A stretch of 64,000 nt of DNA from CAZGKW01 sp964526295 (GTDB lineage Bacteria > Planctomycetota > Phycisphaerae > FEN-1346), in the NCBI GenBank assembly GCA_964526295.1, contig CAZGKW010000020.1, forward strand, positions 15,198-79,197. The letters run 5' to 3'. The translations under genes and the position numbers were made by a program. Numbering within the stretch: position 1 is the first letter of the stretch; every line of letters begins with the position of its first letter. Below, piece by piece: positions 51,307-59,541 of this stretch. The notes below the pieces were generated by a model, which was not told the origin of the DNA, made no database searches, and worked only from the letters and a program-made list of their open reading frames with translations.

Positions 51307-52082
51307 TGCGCCTGCGGGCCATCGGCTGCGACGTGCTGCGGCGGGAACTGTACTGGTGCGCGGCCCGGGCGGCCCACACGGTCGAGGTGGTCCTCCTGCC
51401 CCAGGGTCTCCACTCCAACAGCGACCTCTGCCGCCAGCGGCTCCAGCCCACCGTCGACGAGGCCGACCCGGAACGGCACGACGCGGTGGTCCTCGGCTAC
51501 GGCCTGTGCAACAATGCCCTGGCGGGGGTGCGGGCCGGGGCCGTGCCGCTCGTCGTCCCGCGGGCCCACGACTGCATCACGCTGCTTTTGGGGTCGAAGG
51601 AACGTTACGCCGAGCTTTTTGCCGAGCGGCCGGGCACCTACTGGTACTCCAGCGGGTGGCTGGAGTGCAAGGACGAGCGGGCCGAGCGGGTCGGGCCAAT
51701 GGCCAAGAGCGGCCTGGGGCCGGCCCGGCACGCGGCGTTCGAGGAGCTGGTCGCCAGGTACGGCCGCGACAACGCCGAGTACCTCGCCGACGTGATGGGG
51801 GCCTGGCAGCAGAACTACACCCACGGGGCGCTCATCGAGTTCGACTTCGACCGGGGCCGGGACCTGGAAGAGCAGGTCCGGGCCGTCTGTCGTGAGCGAG
51901 GATGGGAGTTCGTCCGCGCGTCGGGCGACCTTTCGCTGATGCAGGACGGTTTGGACGGCCGGTGGGACGCGGAGCGGTTCCTGATGGTGCGGCCGGGCGA
52001 GCGGGTCCGGGCCGATTACGACACCGGCATCATCTCGGCCGAGCCCGTTCCGGCCGAGGCCAAGGCGGTCGAAAGCGAGTAA
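51303..52082 (+). CDS. DUF1638 protein
   Basis: The 259-residue protein matches DUF1638: RAIGCDVLRRELYWCAARAA, AVVLGYGLCNNALAG, VVPRAHDCITLLLGSKERYA and GTYWYSSGWLE. Cysteines and histidines at these motifs suggest a metal site. Some relatives occur beside corrinoid proteins, but the biochemical role is unknown. The start overlaps the GH3 stop (ATGA), so it is firmly part of the operon. The next gene begins four bases after its stop. Confidence 0.83.
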   Translation: MMRLRAIGCDVLRRELYWCAARAAHTVEVVLLPQGLHSNSDLCRQRLQPTVDEADPERHDAVVLGYGLCNNALAGVRAGAVPLVVPRAHDCITLLLGSKERYAELFAERPGTYWYSSGWLECKDERAERVGPMAKSGLGPARHAAFEELVARYGRDNAEYLADVMGAWQQNYTHGALIEFDFDRGRDLEEQVRAVCRERGWEFVRASGDLSLMQDGLDGRWDAERFLMVRPGERVRADYDTGIISAEPVPAEAKAVESE

Positions 52083-52086
52083 CCCC

Positions 52087-53142
52087 ATGGGACAACTGCT
52101 GGATGTCGTTCGCCTGCTGGGCTTGCCGCAGGCGATCCGCATGAAGAAGCGGTTCGACGAGGCCCTGCCCCACGTCCGCGGCTACGCCGTCTGCTCCTGC
52201 CTGTGGGGCCTCCTGGAGACGGGCGCTCTGGACCGCCTGCTCGAGGCCGACGAGACGGGCGTGGACGAGCTGATCGCAGAGTGCGGCCTCAACCGGCACG
52301 TCGCCGAGAGCATCCTCAGTTACCTGGACGGGCTGAGCCTGGTCCGCGTCGAGGGCGGCCGGGTCCGCGTGATGCCGAAGCTGGCGCGCCTCATGGCCGA
52401 GCCGCGGGGCTTCTTCGAGCTGACCTACGCCTACGAGCCGGTCTTCGCCCGGCTCATCGACCTCCTGCGGGGCGACGCCTCCTACCCGGACGACGTCCAG
52501 CGGCTGGGCAAGTACGTGGGCCGAGGCAGCGGCCAGCTCTGCCGGACGCTCCCCTACCCGATCCTGGTCGACATGCTCCGCCGGCAGGGGGCCCGGAGGG
52601 TCCTGGACCTGGGCTGCGGCGACCTGGCGTTCCTGTTCTTCGCCTGCGAAGCGCTGCCCGGGTTGACGGCCATCGGCATCGACAACGATCCGCCGACCGT
52701 GGCGTACGCCCGGGAAGTGCTGGCCGGGTCGCCGTACGCCGACCGCATCGAGGTCCGCGAGGCCGACATGTTCCACCTGGAGGACCTGGCTGCCGCGGAG
52801 AGCGGCATCGACGCCATCACGGCGGTCGACACGTACCACGAGTACCTCCGCCCGGACAGCCACGAGACGGTGGTCGAGCTGTTCCGCAAGCTCCGTGACG
52901 AGTTCTCGGGCGCCCTGCTCTACGTGGGCGAGTTCTGCAAGCAGCCCCACGAGAAGCTCCGCCGCCAGCCGACGGCCTTTCTGGAGCATCACCTGTACCA
53001 CGACCTGACGAACCAGACGATCACCGACGCCGAGAGCTGGCGGACCATGTTCCGCGAGGCGGACCTGGAGATCGTCGAGGAGAAGGTGTTCGACATCGTC
53101 GGCCACGGCTACTTCGCCGTCCGACCCGCAGAAACGGCGTGA
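52087..53142 (+). CDS. SAM-dependent methyltransferase with N-terminal winged-helix domain
   Basis: The 351-residue protein has an N-terminal helical dimerisation domain (VRGYAVCSCLWGLLETGALD, then ECGLNRHVAESILSYLDGL) like those of small-molecule O-methyltransferases. The Rossmann domain carries motif I ARRVLDLGCGDLAFLF near residue 170 and TAIGIDNDPPTVAYARE. Its place at the end of the acyl cluster suggests methylation of the product. The product cannot be specified. It is followed by a dispersed repeat before the DUF362 gene. Confidence 0.83.
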   Translation: MGQLLDVVRLLGLPQAIRMKKRFDEALPHVRGYAVCSCLWGLLETGALDRLLEADETGVDELIAECGLNRHVAESILSYLDGLSLVRVEGGRVRVMPKLARLMAEPRGFFELTYAYEPVFARLIDLLRGDASYPDDVQRLGKYVGRGSGQLCRTLPYPILVDMLRRQGARRVLDLGCGDLAFLFFACEALPGLTAIGIDNDPPTVAYAREVLAGSPYADRIEVREADMFHLEDLAAAESGIDAITAVDTYHEYLRPDSHETVVELFRKLRDEFSGALLYVGEFCKQPHEKLRRQPTAFLEHHLYHDLTNQTITDAESWRTMFREADLEIVEEKVFDIVGHGYFAVRPAETA

Positions 53143-53205
53143 CGGCAACTGCCTTCCGCAGACGCCGTCCTGGGCGGGGCCCCGACCATACGAGTCGAAC
53201 GGACC

Positions 53206-53343
53206 ACGCAGATGCCGCAGATAACGACCACGAAGCAGCAGACGGGAGAGCAAACAGAAACGGCCGTGGGAGTGTTGGTTTGTCTTCTCTGCCTCGACCT
53301 TTTTCCGCTTTCATCGGCGTAATCTGCGGAACCTGCGGAAATC
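53206..53343. repeat. Inverted-end element of the CGCAGAT/ATCTGCGG type
   Basis: ACGCAGATGCCGCAGATAAC at the left and CGTAATCTGCGG followed by CCTGCGG at the right are inverted relative to each other. The element fills the space between the methyltransferase and DUF362 genes. It is a different family from the CGCAGAG copies but has the same plan of short tandem units at inverted ends. Confidence 0.65.
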
Positions 53344-53377
53344 CGTCGCCGTTGCTCAGTCCGAAACCGGAGGGAGC

Positions 53378-54475
53378 ATGACGCGGGTATCGCTCTGGGA
53401 ATGCGACTACGAATCGGTCGGGGAGGCCGTCGAGCAGGCCGTCGCCACCTATGCCCCGCCAATCGAAGGCCGCAAGGTCCTCATCAAGCCGAACATGCTC
53501 GGGCCGACGAAGCCCGACCGGCACATCTGCACCCACCCGAGCGTCCTGCGGGCGGCCATCGAGGCTGTCGAACGCCGAGACCCCGCCGTCCTCTGGGTCG
53601 GCGATAACCCCGGCATGCGGGCCTACGGGTCGAACGAGCAGACCGCCCGCGTCTCGGGCCACCTGGCCGTGGCGGGCGACTACTTTGTGAACCTCGGCTC
53701 CTCGCCCGTGCGGACCGACGTCCGGTCCGACTTCGCCGACCAGCTCGCCTTCTCCCGCGAGGTCCTGGAGGCGGACGTTCTGGTAAGTCTGCCCAAGATG
53801 AAGACGCACGTGGCAACGGGCATCACCGGGGCCGTCAAGAACTGCTACGGGCACCTCGTCGGGGGCGAGAAGACCCGCCTCCACCGGGATGCGGTCGGCC
53901 AGGAGAACTTCGCCCGGGCGGTCGTCGACGTCTTCGCCGTCCGCCCGCCCGACCTCGCCATCCTCGACGCGGTCTTCGCCATGGAGGGCGAGGGCCCCTC
54001 GGGCGGGAAGGTCCGCCGCGTGGGCCGGCTCGTCGCCTCCGACAACGCGGTCGCCCTCGACACGGTCATGGCGGCCATGATGGGCCTGGAGCCGCGGCAG
54101 GTGGCGATGCTGCGGATCGCCGAGGAGCGGGGCTTCGGGCCCGCGACGCTCGACGGGATCGAGTTGGACGGCCCGTTCGAGGTCGTGCCGGACTTCCGCG
54201 TCCCGATGGTGGGCCGCGGCATCGGGACGTGGCTGTCACGGCTGGCGGGGATGCTGGTCGTGAAGCGGCCGCGGGTCGTCTACAAGAAGTGCGTCAAGTG
54301 CGCTTCGTGTGCGAAGGCCTGCCCGGTCGAGGCGATCACGATGACCGACGAGGGCCCGGTCATCGACTATAAGAAATGCATCGCGTGTTTCTGCTGCCAC
54401 GAGATGTGCCGGTACGAGGCGATGGCCCTCCGGTCGCGGATGCGTCTCTTGCAGGGCCTGCCCTACATCGGCTGA
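53378..54475 (+). CDS. DUF362 protein with two 4Fe-4S ferredoxin motifs
   Basis: The 365-residue protein joins DUF362 (KVLIKPNMLGPTKPDRHICT, then LVSLPKMKTHVATGITGAVK and NCYGHL) to a C-terminal ferredoxin domain. The latter has CVKCASCAKACP and CIACFCCHEMC, two complete 4Fe-4S sites. DUF362 proteins are redox-linked, with undefined substrates. As the last plus-strand gene after the ketosynthase cluster it may supply electrons, but the repeat in front makes operon membership uncertain. Confidence 0.85.
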   Translation: MTRVSLWECDYESVGEAVEQAVATYAPPIEGRKVLIKPNMLGPTKPDRHICTHPSVLRAAIEAVERRDPAVLWVGDNPGMRAYGSNEQTARVSGHLAVAGDYFVNLGSSPVRTDVRSDFADQLAFSREVLEADVLVSLPKMKTHVATGITGAVKNCYGHLVGGEKTRLHRDAVGQENFARAVVDVFAVRPPDLAILDAVFAMEGEGPSGGKVRRVGRLVASDNAVALDTVMAAMMGLEPRQVAMLRIAEERGFGPATLDGIELDGPFEVVPDFRVPMVGRGIGTWLSRLAGMLVVKRPRVVYKKCVKCASCAKACPVEAITMTDEGPVIDYKKCIACFCCHEMCRYEAMALRSRMRLLQGLPYIG

Positions 54476-54507
54476 GCGGCTGTTCCAGAACGGCCCCCTC
54501 ACCCCGC

Positions 54508-54531
54508 CCCTCTCCCGCGGAGGGGAGAGGG
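54508..54531. repeat. CCCTCTCCC hairpin, copy 3
   Basis: CCCTCTCCC, the loop GCGGAG and GGGAGAGGG form a perfect 9-bp stem between the convergent DUF362 and permease genes. Same family as 11319-11341 and 16628-16651. Confidence 0.75.
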
Positions 54532-54585
54532 AGGCGATGGTACGGCCTGCCGGCCGTGCGCCGACCCCTGCCCCGCGCGGGCCCA

Positions 54586-56412
54586 TCACCCCTTCAGGTG
54601 CCCCACGGCGATCGCCTTGACGATGTGCTTCTGCACCAGCAGGAACAGGATGATGACGGGGACGATCATCACGGCGGCCGCCGCATTGATCTGGTGCCAC
54701 TTGCCCTCGTGGCCCCGCTGGAAGTTGACCACCGCCACGACCAGCGGCTGCATGCTCGGGCGCGACATCGTACAGAGCAGCGGCACCATGAAGTTGTTCC
54801 AGGCCCCGATGAACGAGAAGAGGGCGACCGTCATGACGACCGGCCGGGCCATGGGCAGGGCCACGTCGAAGAACTTCCGGAACGGCCCGGCGCCGTCGAC
54901 CTCGGCGGCCTCGTCCACCTCCTTCGGAAGCGACAGGAAGAAGCCCGCCATAATGAGCGTGTGGCCGACGCCGCCGCTCAGGAGCCACACGATCATTCCC
55001 CACAGGTTCTCCGTCCCCCCGAGGGTCGTCAGCATCTTGAAGACCGGCACCATGCGGGCCTCCTGCGGCAGAATGGAGGCCGAGATGAGGACCCCGAGCA
55101 CCAGCCACCGCCCGGGGAAGCTCATCCGGGCGATCGCATAGCCCAGCATCGACGCCATCAGGACCGACCCGGAGACGACGCACCCGGTCACCAGGAGGCT
55201 GGTCATGAAGTGCAGGAGAAAGTTCTCCTCCTTCAGGACGACCCAGTAGTTGATGAACTGGAACCGCCCGGGGACGAGGTGCCCCGCCCGCCTCAGCTCC
55301 TTGACCTCGCGGCGGGCCCGGTCCCAGGTCGGCAGACCGTGCTCCTTCTGGTACTGCTCGAACGAGCGGCGGTCCGTGGCATAGGTGCTCCGGCTCTCGG
55401 AGCGGCGGATGTTCTCCTGCCGGAGGGCCCAAAGCGTCAGGACCTGCCGGGGATAGAGGTCCTTGTAGAGGCGGCCGCGGGCCCCCTCGGCCAACCGATA
55501 GGCCGGCGCCTCGCCCGGCCCAGCCGCTTCTTCCTCGGCCGCGGGCACGGGGACGAGCACCGCCCCGGAGCCGAAGGCCAGCTCTTTGAGCTGCTCCTGC
55601 GAGTCGGCCAGCGATTGGGCCGTCACGGTCGAATAGCGCTTCGGCGTGACGGTGTAGTAGGGCACCAGCAGCTTCGCGACAGCGGTCTCTCTCGGCCCCA
55701 GCCCTGGCGGCAACTCCCCCTCGAACGCGCCTGCCGAGAGCCAGTACGTGTCACCCTCGGCCCGTTGCTCCATGACGCCCGCCTTCACGAGGCGGTCGAG
55801 CGTCGTTTTGACGAGCCGCTTGAGTCCCTCGGCGGCCTCCCCGCGGGCCGCGGAGAGGGCCTTCCGGACGTGCGCGTGCTCGGGCGTCTCGCGGGGGGCT
55901 TCGTCCCGTTCGAGCTCCTTGAGCCGGGCCTCGAGTCTCTCGACGCGCTCCTCCAGGGCCTGGTACCCCTCGTCCCGCTCGGCGGCGAGGCGGCCGATCT
56001 TGTGCCGCACGTTCAGGGGCAATGCGTCGCGCTGGAGGACGTGGAGGACCTCGAGCTTGTTCCGGAGGCGGTTCAAGAGGTCCTTGCGCCGCTCCCCCTC
56101 AGCCGTCGCCAGGCCCGGCTCCAGGGCCACCGGCAGGACGTCCTCCAGCTTGAAGCCGCCCGCCAGCTTGTACTTGGCGATGGGGTAAGGCCGCATCCGC
56201 CTGTTCGACGCCTCCTCCTCGGCCTTCAGGCTCGTGCCGACCATCCAGAAGAACGGGTACAGGTTGATCAGGCCGAAGAAGATGAGGACGGCGTGGAGGA
56301 AGAGGTGGTGCCAGTGGTAGCGGAGCCACGTGCCGAACCCCCCGCGGCTTCGGCGAGGGGGCCGATCGGCCCGCAGGAGCGGCGCGGTCTGCCCGGTCGC
56401 GCGATGGCTCAT
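54586..56412 (-). CDS. Carbohydrate ABC transporter permease (MalG type) with a large insert
   Basis: At 608 residues this is about twice the usual length. Helix 1 (FLHAVLIFFGLINLYPFFWM) is near residue 40. Residues 384-608 hold the remaining five helices and the EAA loop EVDEAAEVDGAGPFRKFFDV, which contacts the ATPase. Between them is an insert of about 315 residues with coiled coil (LEERVERLEARLKELERDEA) and a helix-turn-helix-like part (LVKTTLDRLVKAGVMEQRAE). By topology the insert is periplasmic. The start overlaps the upstream stop by four bases. Sugar import is inferred from neighbours. Confidence 0.87.
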   Translation of the reverse strand: MSHRATGQTAPLLRADRPPRRSRGGFGTWLRYHWHHLFLHAVLIFFGLINLYPFFWMVGTSLKAEEEASNRRMRPYPIAKYKLAGGFKLEDVLPVALEPGLATAEGERRKDLLNRLRNKLEVLHVLQRDALPLNVRHKIGRLAAERDEGYQALEERVERLEARLKELERDEAPRETPEHAHVRKALSAARGEAAEGLKRLVKTTLDRLVKAGVMEQRAEGDTYWLSAGAFEGELPPGLGPRETAVAKLLVPYYTVTPKRYSTVTAQSLADSQEQLKELAFGSGAVLVPVPAAEEEAAGPGEAPAYRLAEGARGRLYKDLYPRQVLTLWALRQENIRRSESRSTYATDRRSFEQYQKEHGLPTWDRARREVKELRRAGHLVPGRFQFINYWVVLKEENFLLHFMTSLLVTGCVVSGSVLMASMLGYAIARMSFPGRWLVLGVLISASILPQEARMVPVFKMLTTLGGTENLWGMIVWLLSGGVGHTLIMAGFFLSLPKEVDEAAEVDGAGPFRKFFDVALPMARPVVMTVALFSFIGAWNNFMVPLLCTMSRPSMQPLVVAVVNFQRGHEGKWHQINAAAAVMIVPVIILFLLVQKHIVKAIAVGHLKG

Positions 56413-59400
56413 GCCGCCCTCCCCGCCGCCTGCTCGGCTCGCAGGCGGCGCTTCCACCGGCGGGCGATGATGATGACGTTCGTCAGCGTCAGGACACCGA
56501 GCATGACGGCGTAGAGGACGCTGAGGGCGGCCGCGTAACCCAGGTTCGCCTCCTGGCCCTCCGGTTTCATGAAGCCCCACTTGAAAATGTAGACCGCGAC
56601 CAGCTCGCTGGAGTGCTCGATGCCGCCCTCGGTCAGGACGAAGCTCGGGCTGAAGCCCCGGGCGGCGTCGATGAACGCGATGAAGGCGATGACCACCAGG
56701 ATGGGCAGCATCTCCGGAATGGTGATGTGCCAGAACCGCTTCCAGGCGCTGGCCCCGTCGACCTTGGCCGCCTCGTACAACTCCGGCGAGATCGACTGGA
56801 GCCCGGCCAGCAGGACGATGATCCGAAACGCCAAGCCGTGCCAGCTCCCGACCGCGGCGATGGTGTAGATGCCGAGCTGCGTGCCCAGCCAGTCGATCAT
56901 CCGCCCCATCGAATCGCGGAGGCCCACCGCCTCGTACAGCCGCCCGATCGGCCCCCATCGCCCGAGCCATTGGAGCAGCTCGTTCAGGCCGCTGTCCCGC
57001 CCCCGCAGGAGGCCCATCAGGATGACGCTGACCACCGCCAGGGACGTCGCCAGCGGGATGAGGTACAGGACCCGGTACACCCGGTTGGCCTTGAGGGGGA
57101 CGTTCAGCAGACACGCGAACAGCATCCCCACGACGATCTGGCTGACCGCCACGATGGCGATGTAGATGAGCGTGTTCGGAACGATGGTCCCCCAGAAAGG
57201 CCAGTCCGAGAGGGCCCGGGTGAAGTTCTCCCAGCCGACGTACTTCATCGGCCCCAGGCCGTCGCCCGAGTGCACCGCCAGGTAGAGCTGGTAGAGCGTC
57301 GGGTAGAAGGCAAAGCCAAAGATGGCCAGCATGCCCGGCAGGACGAAGACGTAGGCGGGCCAGCCCTTGCGGCCCGTCGCCAGGACGTCCCGCAGGCCGG
57401 GCTTGCGACGGGCCGCCTCGCGAACGCCCATGAAGGCGAACCACGCCAGGATGAACAGCAGCGCCAGGGCCGGCACCCACAGGACCTGCCAGGGCGAGCC
57501 GGTGGGCCGGAACCGCCACACGTCGTCGCGAATGGCTTCGCCGCTCTCGTCCAGCAGGTCCAGCTCCGGCCGCCCCTTGGCGAGGGCGACGAGCCGCTTC
57601 TCGGCCTCCTCCAGCCGGGCCTTGATCTCCGGCGACTGGCTGAGCGTCTGCTGCCGCTCGAAGAAGACCTCCGCCCGCGTCGGGTCCCACTCCGGGAACG
57701 TCCAGACCTCGGGCCGGACGACGCCGTCCTGGATGCGGCGGGCGAGGTCGCGGTTCGTCTCCTCGGCGAAGCGCCGGCACTCCTCGCGGGCCTCCTTCAG
57801 GACCTCGCCCACGTCCGTCAGGTCCTGCTGATAAAAATACTTATAGAATACCTCCTGGTCCGTCGAGACCTTGGGCGGGCTGTGGAGCGGCCGCTCCGGC
57901 CACATCGCGCAGTGGTCCTCGATGATGTCGTAGACCTGCATCTGGTACGGGTAGGGGAACCATTCCGGATCGCCGAGGTGCTCCATGGCGATCCGCTCCA
58001 TCCGCACGGTGCCGCGGCGGCACTCGGCCTTCGCGATCTCTTCGTTCCGCTGCGGAAAGTGCTTCCACTCCCAGGTGGCGTCGGGGAACCGGCACAGGGA
58101 GGTGAAGAACTCGGGCTTGTCGCTGCCGGTGCGGGGCAGCCGGTTGCCGCTCGACAGCTCGACGCCCGCTTCCCGCAGCGAGAGCAGCTCGTAGAGCTCG
58201 TCGCGCTCGGCCGCATCGCCCTCCCGGTAGGGGCGCGGGATGGGGGCGCTGCCGAGGTCCTGGGCCGCCCACGGCACCCGCTCGGCGCCGATCAGGGCCG
58301 CGTGCCACCCGTCGAGGAGCATGGCGGCCTTGCCGGAGGCCAGGGCCGTCCGCACGTCCTCGTAGTGCCGCGCCTCGGTGCCCGGCAGGACAAACCCCGC
58401 CCGGTCGAGCTTAAACAACAACGCGAACGCCCCGAGGAACGCGTCGTGGCCGAACTCGAAGTGCCCGATCGGCCGGCCTTCGTACTCGGCCTGGGCGGCC
58501 CGCCCCTCCGGGGTCGACTCGTCGAAGTGCTGGTGGACCGTCGACGTGTCGCCGCCGAAGGCGAAGTCGATCGACCCCGCCCGCCAAGCCAGCGGCTTGA
58601 TGCCCCGGTACAGGTCCCGGTACCGCTGCCCCTGGAGGACGACGCCGTAGCAGTACGGCTCGGCGAGGCCCCGCTGCTTCTGGACCTCGCGGCCGAAGCG
58701 GGTCAGGACCTCGGCGGCCTTGTAGAACTCGAGCCACGTCGCCGGGGGGATCGGCTCGCCCCGCTCGTCCAGCAGGCCCGCCTCCGGGAACATCTTGGCC
58801 GCCTCCCGGAACAGCCGCTTGTTGTACGTCAGCGTCTCGGGCATCGAGACGTCGCGCAGGGCGACGGCCTTGCCGTTCATCGCCAGCAACCGGGCCGCCT
58901 CCAGCGGATGCTGCTCCATCTCCCGGATGAACCGGTCGTCCGGGTTCACGTTGAACCGGCAGAGGCGGGCCTTGCCGACCTGGAACTGCTCGAAGTAGGG
59001 CTCGGGATGGGCCTGGCGCACCTGCCGAGCGAGGCGTTCCCGGGCCTCGGCGACGGCCCCCGGGCCGGGGTCGGCCTCCTGGTCCCGACGATACGCCTCC
59101 CGCCACTCGGCGAGCGCCTCGGCCGTCATCTGCTCCCAGAGCCGCTCGTTCTCCGCGGCGAGCAGATCGTCGAGCGGCCGGGCCCCGCCGATGAGGACGT
59201 ACTTGCGCAGCTCGTTGACCTTCGCCTCCATGTAGTCGGGCGGGTTCCCGCTCAGGAAGCTCATGAACAGGATGTCCTGGAGGCCGCCGGTCTCCCGGAA
59301 GTTCGGCTCGATGTTGATGTCCGGGTACATCTGCTCGAACTGGCGGGCCCGCTTCAGGTCCACCTCGGGCGAGCCCGAACTGGTCCAGTAGACGACCTTC

Positions 59401-59525
59401 TTGTGACGGACCTGGACCTCGCCCCGAAGCAGCGACTCCGCCCAGTCGGAAACGTCGCCCCAGGATGAGACCAGGACGACGATGCCCAGGGCCGCCAGGA
59501 CCAGCGCCAGTGGCTTGCGCGACAT
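56409..59525 (-). CDS. Solute-binding protein fused to ABC transporter permease (MalF type)
   Basis: The 1038-residue protein combines two transporter parts. An N-terminal anchor helix (LALVLAALGIVVLVSSW) is followed by a family 1 sugar-binding domain: VVYWTSSGSPEVDLKRARQF, FLSGNPPDYMEAKVNEL, TLTYNKRLFREAAKMFPEAG and ASGKAAMLLDGWHAALIGA. After a helix near residue 690, a MalF-like permease runs from 720 to 1038 with EAA loop ELYEAAKVDGASAWKRFWHI. The usual free binding protein is thus tethered to the channel. It lies 16 bases after the kinase gene and overlaps the second permease. Confidence 0.88.
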   Translation of the reverse strand: MSRKPLALVLAALGIVVLVSSWGDVSDWAESLLRGEVQVRHKKVVYWTSSGSPEVDLKRARQFEQMYPDINIEPNFRETGGLQDILFMSFLSGNPPDYMEAKVNELRKYVLIGGARPLDDLLAAENERLWEQMTAEALAEWREAYRRDQEADPGPGAVAEARERLARQVRQAHPEPYFEQFQVGKARLCRFNVNPDDRFIREMEQHPLEAARLLAMNGKAVALRDVSMPETLTYNKRLFREAAKMFPEAGLLDERGEPIPPATWLEFYKAAEVLTRFGREVQKQRGLAEPYCYGVVLQGQRYRDLYRGIKPLAWRAGSIDFAFGGDTSTVHQHFDESTPEGRAAQAEYEGRPIGHFEFGHDAFLGAFALLFKLDRAGFVLPGTEARHYEDVRTALASGKAAMLLDGWHAALIGAERVPWAAQDLGSAPIPRPYREGDAAERDELYELLSLREAGVELSSGNRLPRTGSDKPEFFTSLCRFPDATWEWKHFPQRNEEIAKAECRRGTVRMERIAMEHLGDPEWFPYPYQMQVYDIIEDHCAMWPERPLHSPPKVSTDQEVFYKYFYQQDLTDVGEVLKEAREECRRFAEETNRDLARRIQDGVVRPEVWTFPEWDPTRAEVFFERQQTLSQSPEIKARLEEAEKRLVALAKGRPELDLLDESGEAIRDDVWRFRPTGSPWQVLWVPALALLFILAWFAFMGVREAARRKPGLRDVLATGRKGWPAYVFVLPGMLAIFGFAFYPTLYQLYLAVHSGDGLGPMKYVGWENFTRALSDWPFWGTIVPNTLIYIAIVAVSQIVVGMLFACLLNVPLKANRVYRVLYLIPLATSLAVVSVILMGLLRGRDSGLNELLQWLGRWGPIGRLYEAVGLRDSMGRMIDWLGTQLGIYTIAAVGSWHGLAFRIIVLLAGLQSISPELYEAAKVDGASAWKRFWHITIPEMLPILVVIAFIAFIDAARGFSPSFVLTEGGIEHSSELVAVYIFKWGFMKPEGQEANLGYAAALSVLYAVMLGVLTLTNVIIIARRWKRRLRAEQAAGRAA

Positions 59526-59541
59526 AGGTCTCCCGAATCCG

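Noticed and set aside
53109..53462. Minus-strand frame with SADYADE- and ICGIC-like peptides
   Set aside because: These are translations of the dispersed CGCAGAT element, not a gene.
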